A stretch of DNA of 64,000 nucleotides from Apus apus (lineage: Eukaryota > Chordata > Aves > Apodiformes > Apodidae): positions 102,911,440 through 102,975,439 of the forward strand of contig NC_067284.1 in the NCBI RefSeq assembly GCF_020740795.1, read 5' to 3'. The position numbers and the translations under genes were made by a program. This document shows positions 34,001-47,000 of this stretch, piece after piece (within the stretch, counting starts at the first letter, position 1; every line of letters begins with the position of its first letter). Under the pieces are notes generated by a model. The model was not told the DNA's origin. It did no database searches and saw nothing but the letters and a program-made list of their open reading frames with translations.

Positions 34001-37000
34001 AATGAAAAAAATAAAGAGGAATTACTAATCTTAAATCACATCGGGGAGGTGGTAGAGTTTTTGGTGGAGCTGTAGCAGCAGGTGTGCTCCCTTTTGTACA
34101 TCCAATAACAGCTAAGCAGGAAACACTTAACTGAAGACACCAGAAGAGTGAATGGAAGTTCCTGCAGCCTGCTTATCCCAACCAGTCCTCCTTCTCCCGC
34201 CCTCCATTGCCCTCTCCTGAACCTGAAACAAAACCATTTTGCTTGAAATAAAATTGAAGTAAGCACCTATGTAAGGACATTGCAGAAAAGTAAAGTCTGG
34301 CTGAAAGGCAAAACTTAAAATTTATTAGCTTCAGTTGAGACCATGTGACCAAAATCTGTATCCAGCTCCTCCACCTCCTGCAGCTGTTGTGGGTTCAGGA
34401 TGTGGTTTTATACAGCCCTGGCAGAAGACCACAGATTAATATTTTAATTTAGTATTTTAATGTTTGTTTTCTTTCCCTGAAAGTGGTGTGATTTTTGACA
34501 TGTACATCTTGAAAGTTACCTGACAGAAGAGCATTGGGCCTTGCCAGATGGTCAAGAGAAAAACCACAAGCAATGCAGTAATTTTAGTATTTATTATGGA
34601 GGTGATTTGTAGTGACCTGCAAATCAAAAACCAGTGGATTTCTTGTAAAATGTGTAGAGGCCTGACAATGAAAGAGATTTGCACAGGACCTGGTTTCTTA
34701 TAAGCTTCTAAATGCAGGTAAGACTCAATTCTTAAGACAGAGATAATGGTCCAACAGAGTCAGGCCACAAAAACTCCTGGTTACAGCAGGTAGGAACAGG
34801 AGCAGTAGCCAGCAGTATTATATCCCCCTCAGCTGTCCTTTACACCAACTAGATGAGGGGGAGGTTTATTAGTACTTAAATATTAGTGCATAGGGTTTTG
34901 TGATCTTTATAATAAGTAACACGTAGATCTTCAAAAGGAGCTTCCTTTTATTTCTATAATGTCAGATGCAATATTTTCAAAGGCAGCTTTAAATACAAGA
35001 CAGCCAACCCCAGAACTTCCCAGGGCAGGGAAGGAGACATTGTTTATGGTTGCATGTGTCAGTTTCAGGGATGCCTGTGCTGTGTCAGGGGTGGACATGA
35101 AGATGTGGTGATGCTTTGGTTACACCACGCAAGAAAACATTTTACAAATTATTAACTAAAGGAAAGTTGACGCTTGGGTTATAAAAATTTATTCTCTTTT
35201 TCACAACGACTTTTCTGATAACTTTTTTACTTTGTGTTGTTTGTTTGTTTGTTTCTTTTGGATATTTCTATTTTATTTTCATTGGTTTCTAACCAGTGGC
35301 TCTGACTATTTTGCTGTGCTTCATCTGCAAACTGTTAGGAGGCTGGCTGAGAAGCATGAGAATTCACTTGTATTTTTATAAAAGCAGAGAAACATTTCAT
35401 GACTAATAAAACTTTATTTCTTACAAAATCAGAACTTCGGCCTGAAGGAGTCATGAGTCCTCATCTGTGGGATCAGAGGAAGAACAATAAAGTGACCGCA
35501 TAAAATATTCTATTTCCAGACTTTTATTTTTTGGTGATAAACACAGATCTGTGAAAGGTTGTGTAGGAAGCAGATTACTAAAAATGTAGTTTGTCCCTTC
35601 TGCTCCTCCTACCTCAGGCTTCACAGAGGAATTTGCCACAGTCCATTTGGTGGCCTGTGCTGTCAGATCCTTGTACAGCAAGTGAGTTTCCAGGCACTAG
35701 AGGAAAGGCAGTTTGAAACATCTACTGGGACACCTTCTATCCTCAGCTTCAGCCCTCATCTTTCCTTCCAAAAGTGCAAGGGACAGCAACAGAAATTAGT
35801 CCCAACTGTGGTGATCATTGGTGTGATGGTGACTCCCTTGAGTACACTAAGAAATGGTGAGTTTGGACCACACCATGTAAATGTGAATACTTATAACAGG
35901 CTGCAGATTCACTGGAAACAGACCTGCCAGGGCTGCACCCCATGGAAGCCTTGTGTATACTCTTGTTTTCTGTGCAAAGATCCCTTCTGGTTTTTGAACA
36001 CCTTTGAATCACAGAAATTGATAAAGGACGAAAACCAGATGGGTCTGAAGGCTTCATTTCCGTGGGAGGTGGATGCAGTAGTTTCCAGATCTCTGTCACT
36101 AAAGTTTCGATACATCCACGCTGTCTTTGCACATCCGCTCTGGGAATATCCTAGAGCAGCAATTGTGGCTAAGCTGCTTGGTGATGTTGCAAGCCAGTAC
36201 TGGGGGGCTACAGTTTTCTACAGGCAGTCCAGCTGTGTCACTGCTGCTCTGCAGGAGTGGTCTGCAGACTACCTACAAGGCTGGTGTGTGCTGCCTTCCC
36301 TGCCTCACCTTCTCAATGTCTTCCCCAAAATGAGTGCTGTGACCATGGTCTTCTGAGGTGCCTGCAACCTGGCCAACCTCCAGGCATGGTTAGGTTTGAG
36401 GGGCTCCACATGCCTTGGAGTGTGCCTTCTGTCCAAGCTTCAGCCCACAGGCTGCACAGCCCTCTGCGCTGCCTGCTCCTCATGGCCTCAAGACTATATC
36501 TGTAATCACTGCATATCTATATATTTGCATATCTATATCATCTACCTATAGCAGTGCATGCATCTCTTCTTTCTCACCGAGTACCTTTGGGAGGTTTAGC
36601 TGTGTTCAGTTTTAAAGTAAACTGAGGTATGCTTTGCAAAAGCACTAGAGTGAAGACTTTTCAAAGCTCTAGGCTCTTCCCTTCCATGTTTCGTCATTCC
36701 CTAGGCTCTCCAGCACCACCCCTTTTCCCTTCCATTTCCAGAGATGGAAACATACACCCCCACTACTTCATATCCTACTTTACTTCTGCCTGGATGAGCT
36801 TTTCTTTATGCAACTTACAGAGATGGACTGTCAGATGTATCAGAAGATTTTCTCCATAATGTGCTCAGTCAATTGTCATACCAAGTTTCCAGAGCTTTCA
36901 GTTTTCAGCTGGTGCCCAGAATTTTGCATACATGTGACTTTCAGCATCCACTGCTTCAGAACTTACAGCACCTGCCTATATGTATCATGATACTTCTGCA

Positions 37001-39595
37001 CAGTTTTATTAATTCATAAAGTGTGATGGAAATTATTTGCCTATCACCTTCAATGGATAATGCATCTTTCTGAGCCAATCTGTAGTGTAAACCAGGTGAT
37101 ATATCTCAGTTTGGACTTCAAGTTGGCTGACACTAGCAGATCAAGAATAATTTTGCATAGCTAAATTGAGTCATCTGTCACCAGAACTTTACCTGGGTTT
37201 TATTTATCAAGACTCATTTATGGCTGTTCCAGCTCTTGTACGCTGTTCTGTATGAGTGGGATAACCCAAATCCTTCTCAGCAATACACATCTGGCTGCGT
37301 TTGTGTCCCTATCCCAACTCCTTTTTCTCTTATGTTGTCCCTAGTTTGAATCAGCTCAGCCCTCATTCCTTGCATAATGCCCTTGGCCATAACCGTCATG
37401 TCCCAGTCTTTCACTAAAATGGGACCATAAGACCTTTGGCTGTGCTTTCCTAGATCCTGAGGATCAGTGGTGAATCCTCAGTAGCTTACTTACACTTTTC
37501 CCCCGTCTCCAGCCTTGTGGGCTTTCCAGGTGCAGCTTTTCAAGCAGGTATGTTCGTAAAGCAAGGAGACTGGTTTTGTGTTTCAAAAACCAGATATTCT
37601 CTGCTGTCACTTGCAGAGCACTTAGGTGCAGCTGTACGAAAAATCATGCCTGTCTCCGTTTCATCAGCACTCGCTTGTGTCTCTTGGACATTCCAGGGTT
37701 TTCTACTTCTCAGGGTGCTCTAAGGTGCCCAAGATTTCCTCTCCAGGCTAGGAACATGGACTTAATCTCTCCTAGTAAATTAAACAGTGCCACATGATTT
37801 TCTGAGGTACTGAAGCTCAACTATTTGTGGAGTCAAATTGTTATAATGGTTCCTGGCCTGGTTTGGCTCCAGACAACTAGGTCTCTCCTGAACGTTGCCC
37901 ATGCATGGTTTGGGGATAGCCTTAGGCCAAAGGCCAATCCCAGCAGGCAATTTGTATTCAACCACACTGCCTGGAAAGCAAGAATTTAATAATGTGGACA
38001 CACGTCAGTCTGTGCCAGTTGGCTTCAGAGCTAGATAATGGTGACAGGCACATTTTTTATAGATGTAGTCTCATAGTCTTTCACTCTCTTATGCCAAGAT
38101 TTTGCCCTTATTGCTGTCTCTTTCTCTGTCTTTCTCTCCAAATTACCAGAAAGATACATTTTCTTTGTGAAGTGAGACATTTATCAGAATTATTGACTGA
38201 TCAAAGTCTCCCATTAGCTGATTTATTTCCATTACTCTCTGGCTTTTTCTTCTTAGCTTTGCCCAGTTGTGTAAGATCAGTCTATCAAACTATGAAACTG
38301 TAACTTTTTACTTCTGTGCCATGTGTAAGAAATCCTTCTTCCATCTTCCATAGGTTTTAAGTCAATATGAGCCAAAGATGCCCAAGGCAGTGAGGTTCCA
38401 CTGGAGTCTGACAAGGACTTTTTCAGTTCATAGACATGACACAGAGACATGAAGTAGTCCTCAGTATCAGAATTCATCAGATGTACAGAAACAGACCTTT
38501 CTCTTCAATCATCACATCTCCACCAAGAAAAATTAACTCATGATACAACCTTTTTCTTGCTTTTTCCATTCCCAAATTTATGAGGAGTTGGGGCAGGAAC
38601 AGGGCCTTGCTTCCTGCTTTGTAAGAGTCATACAGCTCATGGAACAAGTGGTTCCATTTACGGGTTGAATGTGAATCTTGGGGATTTCCCCTGAGACCAG
38701 TCCCCTTCTCTTTCCAGCTGCTGAGACCAAGCAAGCTGCAGATAATGCCCCATTCTTCACTTATTTCAGCATATTTCAACCGATCAATGCAAAGGTAAGA
38801 CCTTACTTTTCCCACTTCGATGTTTCCTCAAAAAGTTGCAGTGTTTTTTTTTCCCTCCCACTGGTGCATTTCACAAGTTAGGCAGCATTCCATCCATGCT
38901 TTTGAACCACAGCACTTCTTTGTAGTGTCTTTGTGCCCATTTCTGCCCAAAATCCTGCCTACAGCACTAACTAAATACCCTGAGTCAGATCAGCACTGAC
39001 AGCTACTTCACTTCTGCCCAGGTGGATTGTACTTGAGATGGCTGGGGTTAACTCTCCTCTCAGCAACACACTACAAGGGCAGTCCTCCTGTAAAGCCAGT
39101 AGCAGCATTTCAGCTCCTTTTCTCTTATTCATATTGTCAGGGGAGTGAGACAGGCTCCTTTACCTGGCTTGTCCCCATGAAGATCCTAGCCTGTCACATC
39201 TGGCAGTGCCCCACAGCAGCAGCTTACCCTTTCCTGGGGTTTTGTGAGGTTCAGCCACTTGAACATCTCCTGCTCATTCCCACACCTGGCCGCCAGCTCC
39301 ATCTATCTCTCTCCATGAACAGCCCTCTTCCTCCAGCTGCAGCATCTTCTATTCCAGCCTTCACTGCTGTGGTTGTCTCACCTTGCCATTGCATCTGCCT
39401 GACCATCTGTTGAATCATGTGCAACATAAATAACAGCTAGAGACAAATAATAGCTATGGATACCCTGGATACCCTCCTGTAATAGTTCAGTGTCCTTACT
39501 GGAGAACCACCACTTTGCAGCATTTTTTAATTTTACTTTGTATCTCACAATTATATGATAGTATTAAAGGGGTTTGTAATGTTAAAGTGGTTTAG
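34000..39595. other. Intergenic, one long unexplained frame
   Basis: Mostly unremarkable. (TTTG)n at 35238-35254. A frame of 265 codons (35559-36356, +) begins only at a TTG, has no recognisable domain and is discussed as a finding, not called a gene. The stretch at 39030-39060 faintly recalls avian ERV-type LTR edges but is too short to call. Confidence 0.45.
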
Positions 39596-39599
39596 AGTC

Positions 39600-39672
39600 C
39601 TTGGGCTACTTTTTATATATTTTTTCTATATATACTTTATATATATATATACTTTTATATATATTTTATACT
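39600..39672 (+). repeat. TA-rich low-complexity repeat
   Basis: Alternating TATATA and TTTTA blocks over about 70 bp. Confidence 0.85.
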
Positions 39673-42008
39673 TTCCCCCAAAGCATTTGCTGTTATTCAG
39701 TTTCCTCTTGTTCCCACCTGGGTTGGTCTTCTGTGACTGGAGAGACCATAATATAGGCCCTTATTCTATGCTTCAAAATAGCATTGAAGATTCCACACTG
39801 GAATAGGTAAGGGAAAACCAACCACATATAATAATTTACACCAAGAAAATGCTGTGAAGAAGTGAGAATTGTAGATTTCTCCACATCCCCTTCAGCTGAG
39901 CAAGAAGTATTTTAACCTTCTCTGCTCAGAGAAGCAAATAGTTTTTAATCCAGATGATAGAGAAGGTGAAAACCCATTTTAATGTGCCTGGTCGAAACCA
40001 GGCCTTTATCTTCTATGAGACCTTTAACCCACCCTTAGACACAGACTCTGTTACTGGGGTGCTCAAAACATGATGTAGATAACACAGTGGGGGTGATGCT
40101 TCAGCAAGTAAAGTCATGGGCAGCTTTGCTTAGAGGCCAGTAGCAGAGCTGCAACCTTGCAGCAGGAATTTGTCCTTGATCTTGCATCTTTCTGGCTATA
40201 TCTGAATGCTGGAAATTAATTACTCTAAACATAGCTCTGGAGCTAATTGATGGCACAGACACATGCCAAAGTAATCGTTGAACAGTTGTAATGATCCTAA
40301 TGGTGAGCATCACTGAGAGGTGTTTGAAAAGCTTTCTTCTCCACTTTCATTCTTGACTCCATTCAGGGATGTTCACAAAACTACTACATTTGACAAAGTG
40401 CTCGTTTTATTCCCCAGCTGCCTTGAACTAACAAGCTGGTGACAGATTTTCAGTACAGATGGGATTGTTTGAGAAAAATATGCCCAGCAAGCAGGCTCAC
40501 TTTTAAAGCAAAGTTACTTCAGTTTATGGTGCTCGGCTCTCAAGGCATGCGAGCTCCTCCAGCAAGGGGAGCTGCTGAGCTCAGCTCAGGGGAAGGATGA
40601 AAACAAGTGTCGGAGCTTTTCTGCTGTCTAAGGGAAACTTCTAGCTCTTTCTTTTTTTTTTTTTTTTTCTATTGAAGATGACTTTGCACTCACTGGCTGA
40701 CAGTGCTGGTTTCTACAAGTCGAAGATAGGCAGATGTTTCCTAAACACCATGTTTTTGTTCACGCCCCCCTGGCTCCAAAGCTGCCTGCGGGGGTGCTGT
40801 CTGCCTCACCTCTGCTCAGCTTACTCCTGTGGAGACCCTGCAGCTCACCAGCCTTGGGGACCACAGTGACTGGCCACAAAGACATGCTTGAGATGCTGTA
40901 CAACCAAAGCTTCCGGGCCACAGCTGCAAGGAAGCCTCCCAAGAGCTCTGCACCCTCTACATATGTGCTTGAATTTGGAGTTCCTGTGCAGCAGCCTCCA
41001 GTCAGCAATCTGGGGTTGTATAGAATTGGGTCACCTCTAATTGCATTTCTGGCACCAATTAACTCCTTGACTTTTGGCAGGGTTTTGCACAGGTTTGGAA
41101 TCTAAGAACTATTGGTTACCCAGTTATCTGGTCAACTGGAACTTGGAAAGGCACAGAAACTGTTGGTATGAACCAAAATTCCAGTACCTGCAGCTCCACA
41201 AATAGGTGGTATTCATCTGGAGAGGGGGAAAAAACACTGCTGAAGATGCTCATCATCCCTTCCTCCCACACAGTCCTCAAGACACACAGTGCACATATAG
41301 TGAGTTTCCCTTCCCCCTTTTCCCCAAGCTATCAGTCAGCTCCTTGCATTTCAGCTAGACTGCAGACAGCACTTGTTTGGTAAGTTGGGTTAAAACTGGT
41401 TAAATCCCCCAGGACCTGAGTAGTGTTTTAAAACATATGTGAAGGGGAGGAACCATTTTTCACGTGTCCTGAAGAATATAGCTGACATATGGACCATTCA
41501 AAGGAAATTTCGTTCAGGCCATTGGCCATGCATGAATGGCCTGGCTTATACAGTGGGGACCCAAGCTATATTGGGGATCTTCTCCCAAGACTTGGGTTTT
41601 CTAGGTAGAGGGAGCATGTCCTGTAGATACTAATCATGCTGTGGACTCTCAGAGCCAGTACCAGACCCAGGACCCAGCAGGAGGGGCAAGGGTGAATTGG
41701 GATGTCACAGTCGCACCCAGTGCAGGCTCAGCGTGGGGGTGGTGTGGACTGAGGTGTTGCCACAGTTCATGTTCCCCCCACCCCGAGCCTGCCACAGCAG
41801 AGTCTGCCCCACTTGGCCCCACTTTTGCTCCTCTTCATCACAAGCTTTCTCCTGCCCATGTTCACTACTGCTTGTTGCTCCAGACACCGCTCCACTGTAA
41901 CTGGGCACCACTGCAATGCTGCAGGTAGATTTAGTATCTCAATCATCTTTCCACTAAATGCTTCCAAAGTTCCAGAGAAACACCTCATAAATATTTTTCC
42001 TCCCTCAG
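39673..42008. other. Intergenic, nothing recognised
   Basis: Contains a long T run at about 40650-40669. No gene or mobile element recognised; open frames are short and unrelated to known families. Confidence 0.5.
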
Positions 42009-42110
42009 AAAACAAACAAACAAACAAACAAACAAAACCCCAAAACCACCAAAACAAAACCAAAAAACAACCCACCACAAACCAAAACAAAACCAACAAC
42101 AAACCACAAG
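42009..42110 (+). repeat. (CAAA)n-derived A/C-rich repeat
   Basis: Clean CAAA units at 42012-42035 grade into imperfect A/C-only DNA to about 42110. Confidence 0.9.
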
Positions 42111-42199
42111 GAAGTTCAGGGAAATAAACCCCTAAATCGAATTTCTTGCTGTAAAAGTGCTTTACATATATCACCACCAACCAGCATGTAAATTTTAGT

Positions 42200-42560
42200 C
42201 AGCTACTGGACTAGTCTTTTAAAGAAGTTGAAAAATGGCCCTGCATCCTCAAAGGACACACCTGTTATCTGAAACAGTTTTTAACCAGCTTGTTAAGCAG
42301 CTTTGACAGATCAAAGACCTCGAACAATAGGCACAAACTTTAACAATAGTTTAGCCTTGAGCAAAAGCTTCTGTCAAAGCAAGGCTTGTGCCAGTAGTAT
42401 TATGGCCTGCAATTGAAAATAAATTTTACTTGAATAAGTACCTCAGCCCGATCAGAGGCACTGCCGCCAGGGAGACAAAAGCAGTTGGGGATAAGTTATT
42501 GACTCCAGTGACAGCATGAATGAAGTTCATTATGCCAGCCCACTCTTGGTAAATGTGTCA
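42200..42560. promoter_or_regulatory. Candidate TCF/LEF-SOX enhancer
   Basis: In 140 bp: TCAAAGG (42249-42255), E-box CACCTG (42259-42264), TTATCT (42265-42270), facing TCF/LEF-type sites CTTTGACAGATCAAAG (42301-42316), SOX-type AACAATAG at 42323 and 42342, and another TCAAAG (42374-42379). The block is free of repeats and open frames. OLIG3 is known to respond to Wnt signalling in dorsal neural progenitors, so a link is plausible but unproven. Confidence 0.35.
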
Positions 42561-43894
42561 GGTTTTAAACTGAATTAGGTGGCAGGTGCATGGACCATTT
42601 TCCTGCCCCCCTTGAGACAGGAGAGGGCCAGCCATCACCTGATTCTACAGACAAATGTTTAGATTTGCTTTTCATATTGCACGGGCACAAGTGACAGGGT
42701 ATTTAAATCATAAATAAGGCTTCCTGTGAGCCCTTGCCTACCCCTCACTTTCTTCACCCCCTCGCCTCTGGCTGGTTGTGCTCTCACCACCCTGCCCACT
42801 GTACCCTGTAGGTGGGTTTGCCCCCCTCCACTGCACCTGCTGCAGCCCCATTCCTGGTCCTTCTTTCCATCTGCTGAGGGAGTGTGCAGGATTTGGGATT
42901 CTGCAGGCCACCTCCGGGGTCCAGCTCCAAGCCAGAGGAAAGCCCAAATCCTTCTGCCCCTGCACACAGCCACTTGTTTTTTCATTCAACAGGGTCTGGA
43001 TCAAGTCCTCCCGTGGCTGATATTATGTCATACATATGGGCATAAAGAGATTGAATCCAGACATCCAATATTAACCTCCAGAAATTATTTATACAATGAA
43101 ACAATAGTTAATCCTTGAAAGCCTCTGATGACAAACTTCACTGCAGTTTTGCAGAACTGCAAGTCAGATCAGAAAGAAGTGGTGTGGAACATACACATAT
43201 ATCTATGTGTGTATCTATGCATACAAAACCCCATCTAAAAATACAAATGCATCTGCATATATACCAGTGCTTAACATTTTTGCTAGAATTCAAATAACTA
43301 AGGTGATAATCTGCCATGCTAATTTTATATTCCTGTGCTTCAAGATCAAACTGCAGTTTTAAGACATATCTTTTATCTGCATATTTTACTTGAAAACATT
43401 CTGGTTTATAGTCTGCCAGAGCCTACAAGGATAATGCAAGATCAGCTGAACTTCAGATACTTTGGATGCCAGATCTCATTACTTAATCATGAGACTCAGG
43501 ACTATTAAGACTCTTAAAAATGAAAGCCTCATTCTCTGACCAGGGAGGGAAGAGCTGGCATGTGCCTTTGGCTGTGAGCCTTATTTATGTTAATGAGCAA
43601 GTAAGATTCCTTCCCCCTGTGACGAAGCTGAACATCCCTTCTCCTGACAACTTTTGGGATCTGCTGTCTGTGTTGGTTACAAAAAGAGCCTTTTGCTTCT
43701 AGACAGATTTTCAGACATAAATGGGTACTTGTTTTGCACTTGACTCACTTAAATTACTTTGATTTTTTTTAAGAATGACTTTGTAAGCCTGAAAATATCT
43801 TTTGTTTCCCATATACTGAAGGTAAAGGCTTTATGGCTGTCTGCTTAATAGCATACACCAACCTCTGACCTTTAGTAAAAATTATTTATCCCCT
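42561..43894. other. Intergenic, nothing recognised
   Basis: GC rises at 42.7-43.0 kb, giving overlapping frames on both strands. No gene or mobile element seen. Confidence 0.5.
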
Positions 43895-44092
43895 TTCTCC
43901 AAGGATTTCAAAGAGATGAACAAACACTACCTCGTCCTTGCAACACTCTCCTGAAGAAAAACGGTATTGCTGTTTCTCAAACCTGAGAACCAGTTCAAAG
44001 AAGGAGTGTTGAGACTTGCCCAATGTCACAAGCAAGTCAGTGGCAGATTCGCACTCCAGCGGGTGCTTTAACTATCAGATAGTGCTTCACCC
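43895..44092 (+). mobile_element. Ancient MIR-type SINE relic
   Basis: Runs collinear with the MIR consensus as I remember it: a 'cctcgtccttgcaacactc' segment, 'ggtattgctgtttctcaaa', then GACTTGCCCAATGTCACA (44012-44029) and AGCAAGTCAGTGGCAGATTC (44031-44050). Heavily diverged with small gaps, as expected of an element from early amniotes. It could instead be a related CORE-SINE or L2 tail. Confidence 0.65.
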
Positions 44093-47000
44093 CCCTAACA
44101 GGACATTGCTAAAGACACATTTGGCTCAGTTCACCATTGCATTTAGTACACCTGTTAATAGGGATGCATCAAACCCTTTTTTTTTTCTGGCTCTGATACA
44201 AGCAGACCCAGGAAGTCTCACCCACAGACACCCAACATGAGAAAATGTTTCTTTCCCCCTTACACAAATCTGGAAAAACAAAGTAGGCTTATTCTTTGGG
44301 GCTATCTAAAGACTGCTGTGTGTCAACACGCAAAATCATTTCTCACAGTGGTATCACTTGCTGGATATGTTCCTTCCCTCCAACTACAGCAGATGGTGTT
44401 TCATAGTTGGTCACAAATGGCTGTCAGCGAGCGTTTGTCTGCCTGCCAGTAACCTGTAGTTTGGGGACTCCCTTGGAGAGTGTACCAGCACTGACTCTGC
44501 TGATAGCAGCATCTGAGAAAATGATCCGTCCTTTCTTGTCAGGCACAAAATTACCCATCTCACTTTCAAACTGTTGACAAGGGGGATATGAAAGACATAA
44601 GGGCTGCGCCAGCCCAGATGATGTTTCTTCAGCTCTGGTTCAAGGCAGCAAGCACTGACTACAGAGGAGAAGCTGCCTTTACCACAGCCAATATTGACCT
44701 CTGGTGAAAGATGAAGAAACAGGCATGGACCCCTCCTGCTGTCAGAATTTTGCACAGCACTTCCACCACCACCTTTCACTAGTTCATTTTAGATTTCTCT
44801 TGGCCAACATAAGCAATGAGGAGGAGATGACTTTTAGTGACATTGCCTTGTAGCAGGAAAAACACTTCCACTAGCTAAAGGTCCCAGCACACCAGCCAGG
44901 TTCACTGCTATCTTCATTTGTGCCATGACTGCAGCCTTGCCCCAGCAACAGGGAACAGAAGGGACGGGAGAAACAGGAGACAATAGTGATGTGACCAAAT
45001 ACTTCTGTCCCCAACACCTGAGACAGAAAATAATTTTGGAAGTTTTGCACAGCTTGTAACAGGAGCCATGACCTCGCTGGTGCACACCCACATTTCAGGC
45101 ACATGCAGCTACAACCCCAAATGCTTTATTTTAACAGAAATCTTAAAGATGAGTCTGTGCAGCAGAGCCAAAAGCTCTCCATAGCAGCTATCTCAGGATC
45201 TTATGCATGTGGAGCAATTTCCATTTAAAATCCCAAGCAAGATCTGGGCTGGGAAGCTTGACTGGCCTCACTTTCCACCTGGCTTGGCCAAGGCAAGTGT
45301 CTTCTCCAGGTACATCATCTGCCTGGCTGAGGAGGAGCATCTTACTTGTGACTGGGTAGCACCATGGTCAAAGGGGACTGCAAGTGGCTGCTTTCCCAGG
45401 TCTCCAGCTTTCATACATGTCAAGAAGCTGAGGCATGCATCAGTCCCATGTAACAAAAATCCTGCATTGGTCAGCAGGAAACTGGATCGTACTGGTGCAA
45501 GTTACTACAAACAGTAATTTCGCTGCTCCAGTTCTGTCCTGCTAGAAGAGATTTAGAGAAAATCTGTTCCCAGTATTTCATTTTTGTGGAGTATCTAATG
45601 CCGCAAAACTAAGTTTCATCCTAAACAAACCTTTTGTGAGAGAAGGTAGATTAAAGAAAAAGTTATGTCTGCAAAAAAGGAATTGTAACTACTTTGGAAG
45701 AATAATCATCAGAATAATCCATCCGAAATAAAATTTCCTAAAGGAGTCTGAATTGCTTAGCTTCAGCTTCCTTGTTTTTGTCACTGAACTCATGTTAAAA
45801 AATAAGAAGTACTAAATAAGACAACAGTTAAGAGTCAAAATGAAGCCCTTGGACCTAGTTGAAATACAACTTTCCAGTCTTCTAAAAATGAAATATTGCA
45901 GTCATTTGATTTCATTTAAGTTGGTACCATCCAATTCTCTCGATGCCAATTTTGTTTTCAAATAAACATTTTGAGCTACTTTCTGGAACAAATTGACACA
46001 ATAATTATACAACACCAATGACAAAAACCACCCAGAACAAAAAGGATGCAAAAATTTTGCTTAGCTGGAATCAGGCTTGTAATGAAATTTTAACTACTTC
46101 AACAGAAGACTATGGAAGGTGGAATCTACAAGCCAAAGCTGAAAATCAAGTCTCCGATCATGGCTGTACTGCATAAAGTCTATAAATATATAGAAATTTT
46201 CCATTTTCACTGAGTTTCAGCACTGGATTTTCATTTTGGTATTTTCATATATGAATAGATAATTTTCTGTTCTTCACCTTTGTCTACAAAGATTTTTTTA
46301 GAAAAACAGAGACAGAACTTAGCTGAGGTAAGGCCATCTGCCTGAAAATACAGAGAGACTGTAACTTAGGTGCCCAGTGAGAACTATGGAAATGCTTGTT
46401 TCACTGCTCATAGGAATGATTACAAAAGAAGAGTGATGACTAGACTAAGCTTGATCCTCAGTAGGTGCCTTGTGCCCTGGCTTGCATCCAGCAATGCGTT
46501 CAAGCATGCAATCTCAGTGGGACAACATAAACAGCTAAAGTGAAGTACATGTATAAATATTCTTCATCCCATTTTGGTTGGGAAACTGTCTAGAATCTGG
46601 CTAAGAACAGTTGGCTGTCTCCTTACATGGTTACACCTAATCCCAGCTCAGCTTACTCTGCTACCTCGTAGGTCAATTATTTCTGCATCTGATTTGCCCA
46701 GATGCATTATTGAGTTTGTGTGTGTGTTGGGCATATGTATGTGATGTTCTTATCCTCAACCACTTAGAGATGAACTATCACTAACTTAATGACAGATATG
46801 ACTCAATTCTACAGCTTCTTTTTGTGGGACCAAAGTGGAAGGCATTACACAAGTAGTCATTTATTTGACAGTCTCACTTCAGGCAAAGATCCAAAAAGAA
46901 AAGTTGGTTGAAAATCCTCCAGAGCCCAGCATCTTCATAACATCTTTAACCCCTCTTGGGAAAGTCTGCCAAGGCAGAACTTGTTTTGTGGATGTTTTCG

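Noticed and set aside
39027..39070. Possible avian ERV LTR edge
   Set aside because: Short similarity from memory, with no second LTR or internal region.
46310..46380. Possible third MIR relic
   Set aside because: Only scattered word matches; too decayed to call.
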